From positions 2,127,626-2,191,625 of the forward strand of contig NW_006763134.1 in assembly GCF_000264905.1 (NCBI RefSeq): 64,000 nt of DNA, in the 5' to 3' direction. Below the pieces are notes generated by a model. That model did not search any database. It saw only the letters and a program-made list of their open reading frames with translations, and was not told the origin of the DNA. This document shows, in pieces, positions 12,627 to 23,197 of the stretch. The translations under genes and the position numbers were made by a program. The DNA is from Stereum hirsutum FP-91666 SS1. Its lineage: Eukaryota; Basidiomycota; Agaricomycetes; Russulales; Stereaceae. Position 1 is the first letter of the stretch. Each line of letters opens with the position of its first letter.

Positions 12627-13149
12627 GGCCCCCTTCGGCAGCCAGGCTTGGGTTGAGTTGGGTTGGGTTGCCCCGCCATTTCGCGTGGGAGCCCAAGTGG
12701 GCCTCGGTCACTCCTCCCGTCGGAACATCGGGTCCTTCGTTACCCTTCCACAGATCTGTCCGACGTGACATGATGCTTTTTCCGAGGTCGTCCGGACTCT
12801 GCCCGCAACAGTCCACACACACCCAACATGTCTGGGACGCTAGCAAGGCAGTCGCTGAGTTACTCACAATAAAATCAGATTAATGAAGAGATAAATGATC
12901 AGACCTCCACGTAATTTGCCCCACCTCAATTGGAGGCGTGGACCTCATTCAACGATAATGTTGTCGTCGTCATCGTCGAGTGAACAGCAGAGACGTGAGG
13001 TACGATGGACTCGGCTCGATACGGACCGTTGTTAATCTGCGTTGTCACGGAGAGGTAACCCGGTGACAAGATGCGGTCCCGGCCGGTCACTATCCTGGCC
13101 GAGCCCAACCCAACCTAAGCCAACCCAAGCCTGGCTGCCGAAGGGGGCC
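12627..13149. mobile_element. PIF/Harbinger-like MITE (523 bp)
   Basis: Terminal inverted repeats begin GGCCCCCTTCGGCAGCCAGG at 12627 and end with their inverse at 13149, continuing through imperfect GGGTTG-type repeats to about 50 bases. TTA flanks both sides (12624-12626 and 13150-13152), the 3-bp duplication used by PIF/Harbinger elements, whose ends also often begin GGCC or GGGCC. There is no transposase inside, so it is non-autonomous. The short reading frames within it are not credible genes. Confidence 0.8.
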
Positions 13150-13454
13150 TTAGTAAGAATGGGATCTCGCCGAACTCTTTTTACGGCTGAAATGACTCGT
13201 ACTCGTCCACTTGAGTGAGCAGAAATAGCTTTGATGACCCTCTGTGATCCTAGATCTCCCGTTCTTGTCTCGGCTCCGATAAACTCAGCTCGTTGATCGG
13301 AGGGTATGTGCACCTATGTGCACACGCGTGACGTGGGTCATCGAACTTCTCATCCGAGTCATTGTCCCAGTGTACTTATACGAGCACATTCCTGGTCGTA
13401 CCGCCAGTCTCTCACTACGCAGACCATCGTATTGTCCTAGACTTCTACTCTCCG

Positions 13455-14866
13455 ATGACGACGCCTACATTGAAGCTAAACTCCGGCTACGACATACCCA
13501 CGATCGCATTCGGTACGTTCAAAATACACCCCAACCGTTATAAGACCAGGCCTGACCCAGCGGATGCTCTACGTCACGCACTTTTCACAGGAACATGGGG
13601 CCCGGAGGTTCCCCAAGCCGATATCTCCAAGGCTGTCACATACGCTATCAAAGAAGGAGGCTATCGACATATCGACTGTGCTTGGGGGTATTTGAACGAG
13701 AAGGCTGTTGGGGAGGGTATCAAGAGGAGTGGTATCAAACGTGAGGAGTTGTTCGTGAGTGCCTCTGCTTAGTTCATATTTTTCTGTGCTCCTGGCCAGG
13801 CGCTTACTACACGACTCGAAATGAATTACTCAGATCACAAGCAAAGTGTGGGGCACATACCACAATCGCGTCGAAGAGTCCCTCGGCCAGACGCTCGCCG
13901 CGCTCGGAACAGATTATCTCGACTGTACGTCTCTATTTCTCATGGCATAACCAGTGTCGCATTCTGACTATCATATGGTACGACTCAGTATACCTCATCC
14001 ACTGGCCCGTTACCCTCAACCCGAACGGAAACGACGATTATCTTCCCAAGTGTCCGGACGGTTCGCGCGATGTTATCACCAATTGGGATATCATGGATAC
14101 TTGGAAACAGATGGAAGAGCTCGTCAGGAAAGGTTGAGACGAAGAACAAGCTTGAATCTACCTTCCATAACTGACGATGCCATTTCCCATCTCTATTGCC
14201 AGGAAAAATCCGCTCAATCGGAACTGCGAACTTCTCTATCCCCATCCTCTCGTCTTTCCTCCCTCATACTACCATCCCTCCCGCAGTCCACCAGGTCGAG
14301 CTGCATATATATAATCCAGATCATGCTCTCGTATCTTACTGCAAGGAAAATGGGATGGCGGTGATGGGATACAGCGCGATGAATAGTGATGAGAATGCGT
14401 TAGTTGAGGACGAGGAGGCGCAGAGGATAGCGAAGGAGAGAGGGTTGCGCGGGGTTGATGTCATATTTGGGTGGCTGGGTAAGTTTATATGATCATTTTT
14501 TCTTATTGTTCGTTTCTCGATTTCTTCTTACCGAAGGCGCATTCTGAGTGGCCAAAAACATCATTGCCGTAACGCTCTCTCTCAACCAATCGAATATCGG
14601 TAAACACATCGACGGGTTCGTAAAAGCGTCGAACGCGCTCACTGCAGAAGATATCGCAGTGCTGGACGGGATTGCTGCCGAAGAGGGTAAGCAGCAGAGG
14701 GTCGTGATGCCGCCTTGGGGTAAGCATGTCCACCTGTACTTCACTTGCACCCTTTCACAGACGAGGGTTAACGGTGGATTTGGTTCAACTTTATGCATAT
14801 TCTCAACTTCCCTCATGTTTAGGTGTTGATCTCGGGTTCGACAACTGGACGGCGAAGTCGTGGTGA
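13455..14866 (+). CDS. aldo-keto reductase, tandem copy 1
   Basis: Cytosolic NAD(P)H-dependent carbonyl reductase of the AKR superfamily; substrate unknown. Seven exons fit: 13455-13512, 13591-13754, 13834-13924, 13989-14132, 14203-14478, 14549-14719 and 14823-14866. The start MTTPTLKLNSGYDIP matches its neighbour. The catalytic tetrad is present: Asp and Tyr in HIDCAWGYLNEKA, Lys in ITSKVW, His in LYLIHWP. The protein ends NWTAKSW. Compared with copy 2 at 15554, two usually conserved cofactor and loop blocks have drifted: IGTANFS replaces IGVSNFS, and GYSAMN replaces AYSPLG. This copy may therefore have changed cofactor or substrate preference, or be relaxing. All reading frames remain open. 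Confidence 0.9.
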
Positions 14867-15447
14867 AGCCGCCATCAATCATGAGCGTCGCGCTTTGGCT
14901 GAGCTATATTTAAATCCTTTTGACACTGTCTCTTATCAGAATACTTCATCCATTCTGGCCAACCACCACTCATCTCTATTAACGATCAATAATTCAGCAG
15001 AGTCCGAACCAGTGTTGTACTCTATACTTACGAGCACTACTAACTATTTACGCTAGGACGACCTGGCCTCTATCACACCTCACAGAATAATGCATAAATA
15101 CCTACGTTCTAGATGTTCTCATAGATTTATCGAAACCATTTTTCAAATTATTATGCTCGTCCCTCAGTCTCTTTGTGTGCCCCTTCCGCTGGCGGAGGAA
15201 AGAAGTCTTGACGTTACCAAGAACGCGTCTTCGGAAATCGGACCGGCTCAACTTTCCCGGCCCGGCCGGATAGCCAAAGCAGAGACCGTCATCGATGAAA
15301 GTCTTCGTTTTGTCCTGTCTCGTCGTCGGACCGTCTTGTTGCGCCTTCCCTCGGATTGTTTGCTTGAGGTCATGGGTTGCTTTCACACAAGTCCGGATAA
15401 CTTACTACCCATGACAGAATGGCATCATAGCTCAGGAGAGAAATGCA
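14867..15447. other. spacer between the two aldo-keto reductases
   Basis: About 690 bases separate the copy 1 stop from the copy 2 start. The only plausible signal is a TATA box near the right end. A 120-codon open frame at 15090-15452 has no recognisable domain or counterpart and is not called. Confidence 0.4.
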
Positions 15448-15453
15448 TATAAA
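15448..15453 (+). promoter_or_regulatory. TATA box of aldo-keto reductase copy 2
   Basis: TATAAA lies 106 bases upstream of the ATG at 15554, in a position typical of strongly regulated fungal promoters. Confidence 0.4.
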
Positions 15454-15553
15454 GCTCGGGTATCTTCGACTGGGAACGACATCCGAGTCATCGACTTTCT
15501 TCTGTCCCATCACGGTCTCCAGCTTTGAGAACTACGTTGCATAATCATTAGAT

Positions 15554-16947
15554 ATGGCTGCTCCTACGATCAAGTTGAACTCTGGGTACGATATCCCTAT
15601 TGTTGCCTACGGTATGTCTACTTCGAGCTTTTGTCGATTTAGCAAGTCATGTTTATATATTCGATCGCACCTGTCAGGAACATGGCAAGTCTCGGAAGAG
15701 GACGTGACCAGGACGGTCTCATACGCTATTACTGAGGCCGGCTACAGACACATCGACTGTGCGTGGGGATATATGAACGAAAAGGGTGTCGGGGAGGGCA
15801 TCAAGAAGAGTGGGATCAAGCGTGAGGAGTTGTTCGTGAGTATCGGTTGCATTGACCCCATCTTCGCAAACGGGCTCCATGAGATCCAATCACTTACTCT
15901 TTTGGTTGGTGGCGATGATGTAGATCACGAGCAAGCTCTGGGGGACGTGGCACAGTCGCGTCGAGGAAGCTCTCGACCAGACTCTTACCGCTCTCGGGAC
16001 TGATTACCTTGATCGTACGTCTTCCCCTATTTTTTCACTGTTATCGACACCTTTGCTAAGGAGAACACTCTTGCATAGTGTATCTGATGCACTGGCCCAT
16101 CCCATTGAACCCGAATGGCAACGACGGTTTCATCCCCAAACGTCCGGACGGATCTCGCGATATCGACGCCAACTGGGACATCAAAGACACCTGGAAGCAA
16201 ATGGAAGCCCTCGTCAAGAAAGGTCATCCTTCCCTCCTCCTTCTCCTCATCTTATACTTACCTTCTCCCCACCAAACCAGGCAAAATACGCTCCATCGGC
16301 GTCTCCAACTTCTCGATCCCCACCCTCTCCTCCTTCCTCCCGCATGTCTCTACCATCCCCGCAACCAACCAACTCGAACTGCACGTCTACAACCCCGATC
16401 TCGCGCTGGTTGCGTATTGCAAAGAGAAGGGGATCGTGCCTCAGGCATACAGCCCGCTCGGGAGCAATGGGAGTCCGTTGATCAAGGATGAGGATGTGCA
16501 GAAGATTGCTGGGGAGAAGGGGATCAGCGGGGCAGAGGTACTTTTGGGGTGGTTGGGTGCGTTCCCGCTCACTTTCTGCCTCGATGATTGTTCTATTTTC
16601 TGACTGAGCGCGCGGAACCCTGTGGTCTGGCGATGTGTGGCACTCGTAGTGGCGAAAGACATCGTGGTCGTCACCCGTTCGCTCAACGAAGGCCGCATCA
16701 GGCAAAACATAGAAGGATCCGTCAAAGCATCCAAGCTTCTCACCAAGGAGGACATCGCCCTGCTGGACGGACTTGCCGCTGCAGGGAAGCAAAAGCGGAT
16801 GGTCATGCCGCCTTGGGGTACGTTGTTGGATCTAGTTCGATCTCTGACAGCTTTCGACCAGTTTCAGCTGTGGATGCTGACATCTTGTGTCTTTGTGGTA
16901 TAGGTGTGGATCTGGGTTTTGACAACTGGACGAACAAGTCGTGGTGA
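15554..16947 (+). CDS. aldo-keto reductase, tandem copy 2
   Basis: Paralogue of the gene at 13455 with the same intron positions. The start is MAAPTIKLNSGYDIP; a first intron after IVAYG joins to TWQVSEEDV. The catalytic Asp and Tyr (HIDCAWGYMNEKG), Lys (ITSKLW) and His (YLMHWP) are all present, as are the standard IGVSNFS and AYSPLGS blocks. VTRSLNEGRI, in the cofactor-binding region, follows the intron after LLGWL. The protein ends NWTNKSW. It is probably a functional cytosolic NAD(P)H carbonyl reductase of about 305 residues; the substrate cannot be read from sequence. It is the more canonical of the two copies. Confidence 0.92.
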
Positions 16948-17864
16948 AGGCGCTGGCCAGGGTCCCACAAGCGAAGAAGTTATTTGTTGAAGCCAGTGTG
17001 TACGTCTTTACCGAATTCATAGCGGCCGTGTTGTATTTGTCGCCATCCCTTCGTCGTCACTTTTGAGCGTATAATCTTTCCGCGGTAGCCGCCAAATGCG
17101 CGGCACAAGAACTTTCAATGCGGCGGTCGCCCATGCCTTGCGAGCGAGGCTGATTTGCACGGCCTACTTTATTCGCTCATGGTCATACGACGCTTCTGTC
17201 AAGATAGCGACAACACTGACTTTGCTCGTCGTCGGACCTTGAATGCATATATGTCTTGGCCCCACAACGTCCATCAGTGAAAGACGTATTTCAAGAATAT
17301 ACATTGTGGCGCATGAGTAGGTGTTTTAATCTGGGCCACGCAGCAACCACACTGCTATCCGATATAGCCCGACTTCTTGAATCCCGCCTTGATCCCGTTC
17401 ATGGAGAGCTTTGCACTGCTAGTGATCTATTTGCATGGCATTCACCATCTCCACTAACCCAGTGGTCACCACAGCGTCTTCAGCTTCCAATCCCTTTATG
17501 TGGTATCCATGCTCAAAATTCCTCATTCCTTTCCGCCATTTCCTCCTTTGCCAATAGCATAAACTTCCATGTAGACCGACGTGCTCCTCATGCGGTTGGG
17601 CAGCTCATAGGACTCACCATCATAAGCGCTGTGCAATGGTCATTCCTGAAGCATGCTCATGTCATCTCGGGTACAGAACTATCCGATGTGACGCCCTTGA
17701 ACATCGTGGCACTCACAACGCAGCCGTGTGTCTACTATAAATGCTTTTGGTCCCATCGTACGGCTCATCCCTCCAGTCTCCTACCCCCTCGTAGCTAGCT
17801 GAGGTCCTGAACTTCTCCCACCCTCACAACATCTACGCTCTCGCCTTATACAACGTGTTAGACC
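16948..17864 (+). other. intergenic region with an unsupported 161-codon open frame
   Basis: An open frame runs to 17798 with its first ATG at about 17313. It shows no known motif, no paralogue in the window and a composition rich in His, Ser and Leu. It could be a small gene or promoter sequence for the DUF6535 gene; I do not call it. Confidence 0.25.
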
Positions 17865-20469
17865 ATGTCTAGTGAGATCGAGCTTGGTAGCGTCTCTCAG
17901 GTTAGTAAAGAACCACAAACTATCAGGTCTGGTATGCTCAATTCTTTTTTCTGGATGGTCATCAGGGAGGCGACATCACACAGCCCGAAAGTAGGGATGG
18001 GCATGCGGTCGACGCGAAAATCAGCGATGCGTGGAGGGCTTTTTACACCATTATCCAGGACGAGAGAGAACAAGACCGACAAAGGAATGAAAGCGAACTG
18101 AATTTCCTCCTCGTCTATGTAGGCTCTTTCCTTTGCTCTGAGGCGTTACTAAATCGTTAAGGAGTTATAATATGTAAATCAGGCCGGTTTATTTTCAGCC
18201 GTGGTCACACCCTTCCTCATCTTGATCTATCCGTTTGGACCTGACGAGGCTGCTGCCACAAGCAACTATCTGCATCACATCTCTCAACAGCTCGAGTCTT
18301 TCCGCGTTAGCACTGGCTTCATAAACTCCACGACTCAAGCATCTCCTACCGTTGAGGACGTCGAAAATGTAAACATCGTGGGTGTTCTCTGGACTCTGAG
18401 CTTGCTGTGGGGCATTACTGCTGCTCTGCATTGCATCGCCATATTGTGGTACCGCTCCGCATTGGGTTTCTACTGGGCTTATGATCCCACATCTCCGCGT
18501 AAAAAGTTGGAGAGACTCCTAGCTTTGACACCCGAGCGTCAGGACTTGATGGTCACCAGTGCACAGTGGCCTCGTGTGTTCCTGGTCATATCCATTTTCA
18601 CTTTCATCACGGGATTACTCATTTTACTATCGCCCCAATCCGATTTCGTCATTCTTCAGTTATTAGCCGTATATCTTTGCTTGACCTTGCCTATATTTCT
18701 TCATCTCTTCTCGTCTCTTACTGCAGTTATATGTCAAGTCTTTCTTCTTAGCTTGTCGTTCGTGGCTTTTATCTGCATTTACATCACTAGTCCCGTTTTG
18801 AATCTTACGCCACTTCGAAATCATCTACCAAGTGTCGTACAGCTCCCTTCCAACTCACCGAAGCATATAGTGTCCTGGAAGACACTTATGGAATTTATCG
18901 ATGGTAATCATTGGCACGCAATCAACAGTAGCATGGTACGTTATGCGATACTCACTGCCATCATCTTAACCTGTCTGACTAGCCTGGTGCTATTATCTAG
19001 CAACCATGGGCTCTCCCTCGAGAGTTCCAAGTCCTGCTCTCGCTATTCAGGAAGAGCACAGATTTATCAGGATTGGAATGCGTCATTCCATGTTTCGTAG
19101 ACCTCAAAGGGAGCGACGGCGACGAAACGAATTGGACTTGTACACCTTTGGTCTTCGCGCTCCTATGCCAAGAGGCTCGGATGGACCTAGCGACTTGCTA
19201 TGATAAGCTATTCGGGCCAGACACAGGACCGCATCATAATGTGGAAAGAGAGTATTCAACCCTTTTCAACGTTATACATTCCCATCGAGGACAGGCAGGG
19301 ATGTCCACTCTATGTCTCTGCGTACTGCTCTGCCTCCGCGATACCTCTATCGAAAATTCTCGAGACGATGAATGGGAGCGCGAGACCCGCTTTTCCAGGA
19401 GATTTGCTCGCATCATAGGGTTATCTCTCTATTGGACGCACAACAAAACGCCTGACAGGCGTATACGATTGTCTCCATACCATTTCATCGACTTGGCCTC
19501 TCGCATGTACGACAGATGTCAAACATCCACCCCAATGCAGGCCACTGGAATCGGACAGCAATACTTCTACGCGCTTGCCACCTTCATTCGAGATAGGTCC
19601 TCCGATGCGCCTGCGAAGGACATAGAGCTATCATGCAGCAGATTGTTCTCTGCTTTCTGGGCTACGCTTCCCCATTCAGGATCTGGTACATTATCTCGCG
19701 GTAAGGATCCATACCTTGCTCTTTCACAGGATATCATGACTTACAGGCCGGCTTAGATGTTCTGTTACTCCTGGAATGCTGCATCGAAGTTAGCAAGTAC
19801 CCGGACGACATTTACCGAGACACATTCCTGCTACTCTTCGAAGTGTTAGCCCGTCACCTCCCTCACGGCATCATGCCCCTGAAATATCGTCATTTCCACA
19901 ACTCAATTCGGGGCTGCCTGATAACCCACCTCCAATCTAGTCGTCAGTTTGAACGCAGCTACCGCCACCTCTCATCTCCCACGCTCGTTAACGTGACGGA
20001 TACTATGGATGCTTCCGAGATTCAGACCAGTCTTCTGCCATGGAGTCATCATTTTAAGATATAGCTTGAGCTCAACCTTCCTCTCGTCCGGGGAGAGCAC
20101 TCGTCCATCTCCCTCAAGCTGCTCAACAGACTTCAGGAAAACGACGACCTCTTCAACGGTGCGAATGAAAATGGGATTGACGAGTCGGATGCGGCTGCCG
20201 TAGGATCGTACGCATCCGCCTCGTCAATCCCAGAGCACGCGATGGAGAGGATCGATGTACAGAATGAGGTTCTGAGTACTCCGGAGTTGGTGCCCGAGGT
20301 CTATAGTGACGAGGGGAACAGCAAGGAGAAAGGATTCCGTAGCAGGGGGGATTCTAGGGTGGGATTGCTTGCTGACAGAGCATTGTCATTTAATCACTCT
20401 GACGGTTTTCCCGATATCGACGTTGAGAATCGGCGAGCGGATGAAGTTGATAGTCAGGTTGCCGCGTAG
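17865..20469 (+). CDS. DUF6535 multi-pass membrane protein
   Basis: Basidiomycete family of unknown function. The first exon encodes MSSEIELGSVSQ and splices to GGDITQPES. The DUF6535 hallmark follows: an AWRAFYTIIQDE helix, then LLVYAGLFSAVVTPFL, which crosses an intron near 18117-18182. Hydrophobic segments lie at LLVYAGLFSAVV, VLWTLSLLWGITAAL, VFLVISIFTFITGLLI and LQLLAVYLCLTLPIFL, with a further one after it, giving about five membrane passes in the N-terminal half. An intron near 18935-19000 leads to a long soluble C-terminal region (QPWALPREFQVLL onward), then exons starting AGLDVLLLLECC (after 19750) and LELNLPLVRGEH (after 20062), ending with an acidic tail. The C-terminal exon joins are less sure than the N-terminal domain. 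Confidence 0.8.
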
Positions 20470-20920
20470 CTGTTAGACCATGTAGATAACAACTTGGATG
20501 GGGTCAGAGTCGCACGCACAATGCAGGGATAGTCGAGGGATAACAAGTTTAATATAGTATGGTGACGAAATATTACTCGACATTGGCGCGAAACTTAGTC
20601 GAGCTGATAGCCTATGATTATACCAAGCTAGACCAGTTCATAAGACTTCTCAAAGTGGAGATAATCAGTTTTTAGTGCGCTCTTATTATGGCGAAGTCAT
20701 CCGAGGTTGTCTGGTGGAACCGAGTGGCGTATAACTAACTGCGGTCAGTCATCCGAAATTCGAAATCCGATGTGGTCTACTAAGTATGGCTTAAAGTTGC
20801 ATGATGAGGTCTGACAGAGTCATCACATATCATGTCTCAACAGTTCTCGTTGCATATAATCATACTTCGGTGTCACTAACGAATGCGGCAAATTATATAC
20901 GGTGTGTCCAAAGAAAACGG
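20470..20920. other. convergent 3' spacer, nothing recognised
   Basis: AT-richer sequence between the ends of the DUF6535 gene and the minus-strand gene at 20921. Presumably two 3' UTRs; no motif was seen. Confidence 0.4.
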
Positions 20921-23197
20921 TTATAAAATGTGGGTTACTTTGGTTGAGACCCCCCAGTCCAAGTTGTAGACGGGTGGTTCCCCATCTGCAGGACTTAGGT
21001 CCTCCCGCAACTTTCGCCAAAGAGGCTCTCGTAGATGGGTGATATTCGTACCCCACCTGCCGTGGACCACATGCTCTGAGAATTGGATAGGCTTGACATT
21101 GAACTTGGGAGTGTCCTGGGTCGATTTGGGCGAACCTCGGAAACGGAAAGCACGAGGAGGGTTCTGTCTTCGAGGAGGTAGACATGTTCCGAGAGATAGC
21201 GCGAGGGCGGCCACCTTCGATTGATCTTCTATAGCTGGTGGCATTTCGAAAAATCAATCATGGAATATGGGTGTGTGAGGTGGACAACGTTGCAATCTGG
21301 TGCTGAAGTTGCTCACAGTGATCCATTTGTGGCCAATAGTTCCCGGCGGTGATTGGACTTTTTCCAGCGAGTGCGATCATAGATGGTTCCTCTCCACGAA
21401 TGTCAGAAATATGATGCTGCATGGAGCACACAATATTCAGTCCTGTTTTGCTGCAAGTGGTGAAAGCCGCGGTAAGGACTCATTATACTCACAGACAATG
21501 AAAGAATCAGGCCACACTGTTTTGTGGGTGTTGCACCGACATGGGGGAAGGTCAAGTTAAGCTGATTTCGAAAGATAAAAGACAACTTTGATGACTATAT
21601 GATGGGAAGGTCGTTGCTGTGAGTTCAATACTAAATGCAAGGCTGGGATACATACGAGACGACTTCCAAATGTACTCTCGGGGACAACCTCCATCGCCAT
21701 GGACACTGAGAAATCTCCTTCCTCATGATTGCGGGCATACTTCAGGGCACATGATGGGGACGTGATGCTGAGCCCACCGCCCTTCACATTAGCGTAGCCA
21801 GGGCTATGCTCGACTATCCAGTCACTTGCAGGCTGAGAGCGAGATCAATATGAGAAACAAAATTGAATCCAGGGGAAATCGTTGATGTAAGTACCTTAAC
21901 CTCTTTACGTTCAATAGCCGTCCCTATTCTGTCTGTATCACCAATACCCATAGACAACATAGGGTGCACACCGAGTTCGACGGAAGCATGGCGGTCTCTG
22001 GTGTATTCGTGTTCCTCCGTTGTCTTTTGCTGAACGCCAGGCGGTCCATTATTTCTGTGCAGACTGTAGCATTCGACATCAGAAAATGCAAGCCATTCAG
22101 ATCTATGACTTACTATGCGGGAGTGTGGAGATGCGGACCCGAGAACCCTAACTCTCCGTAGGATGTAACACACCGAACGTTCTTCCGCGTCAGTACGGTG
22201 AAGTTGTCAATTTCAACTTGGTATCTGTTGCCGTATTTTTTCACGAACTGAGTCATGATTAATTGAAATTTCATTATCAGATAACGGATATCGTGCAAGT
22301 TCCGGACGGTGACTCACGCAGAAGGAGTACTGTATTGTGACCGGTTTGATCTCACCATTTCCAGGATCGATTGGAAGTTGAAGGGTTAGCCGGTGGAATC
22401 TCCCTTTTGAGGGCCATCTGGTCAATGGAATGTCGGCCTTAACTTCTCCTATCGCACGATCCGGGCCCGGCTTGTTGTCCGCGGACGAGGGTTCTACGAG
22501 AGTGGAAACACTCTCATTACTTGGAGATGCCAGTGGAGTCGCTGGTATGTCATGAGCGTCGTGTTTGGGAAGGGTAGTAGGCGCTGAGGTTAAATACGGA
22601 GGTAAGGAATCCTATCAAAGTGTCGGTTCAAGCTAGGTTTTGTACCTTGTGGTGCCGAGTACGAGTGAGCAGGATTGGAATTGCTTTTAGTCCGTCCGAG
22701 AGTACGTCTTATAGGGAGGGTTGTCTCCTGAGTGGGACAAGGCTCTAGAAAGAGACAACAGAATGAATATGTTGGAGTTTTGTGGAGCTTTCGTGAGAAA
22801 ATAACTTACTCTGGGGGCTACCGCCTGGATGTAGAGTTTTGGTTGAGACGTGCAGTACAGCGTTACCTATGTGAGCTTGAAACGGTATAGAGTCAGTGGT
22901 GCGCCGCTAATAATCATTTTATTGACTGAAACTATGAACAGACGTTTCGCAGCTATCTCTGCCCATGATGGACCATCAACGATGCGACCAGTGGGCTTGT
23001 TCTCGTGAGTGGCACCTGCTGATTTTTGCTCGGTCTCAGGGTATGAGGAATCCCGCTCAGGGTGTGGAAGAGAGGGGTCCTTGTTCTGCTCCCGTTGGCG
23101 GCGAGCGCGGCGCCTCTCGCTCTAAAAAAACATAAAGTAATCAAGGATAATGAGTGATATAAAATTCCGTATGAATCCCAACCTTCGACAGGCTCAT
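20921..23197 (-). CDS. unknown multi-exon protein, SYGELG family member 1
   Basis: I do not recognise a named domain. The model starts MSLSK at 23197 and splices to an Arg/Glu/Pro-rich, probably disordered N-terminus (SERRRARRQ, then GRIVDGPSWAEIAAKR). A structured part follows: FHRLTLQLPID, VTIQYSF, VEIDNFTVLTRK, SYGELGFSGP. Further exons give NNGPPGVQQKTTEEH, SPSCALKYARN, FSVSMAMEVV, KQCGLILSLS and DIRGEEPSM. The last gives GRWGTNITHLREPLWRKL, with the stop at 20921-20923. Nearly every block has a counterpart in the same order in the gene at 59582-62298, which argues strongly that both are real. No signal peptide or membrane segment is seen, so it is probably intracellular. Exon borders are approximate. 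Confidence 0.65.

Noticed and set aside
17256..17798. 180-codon open frame before the DUF6535 gene
   Set aside because: Opens on TTG, the first ATG is at about 17313, and it has no recognisable feature or paralogue.
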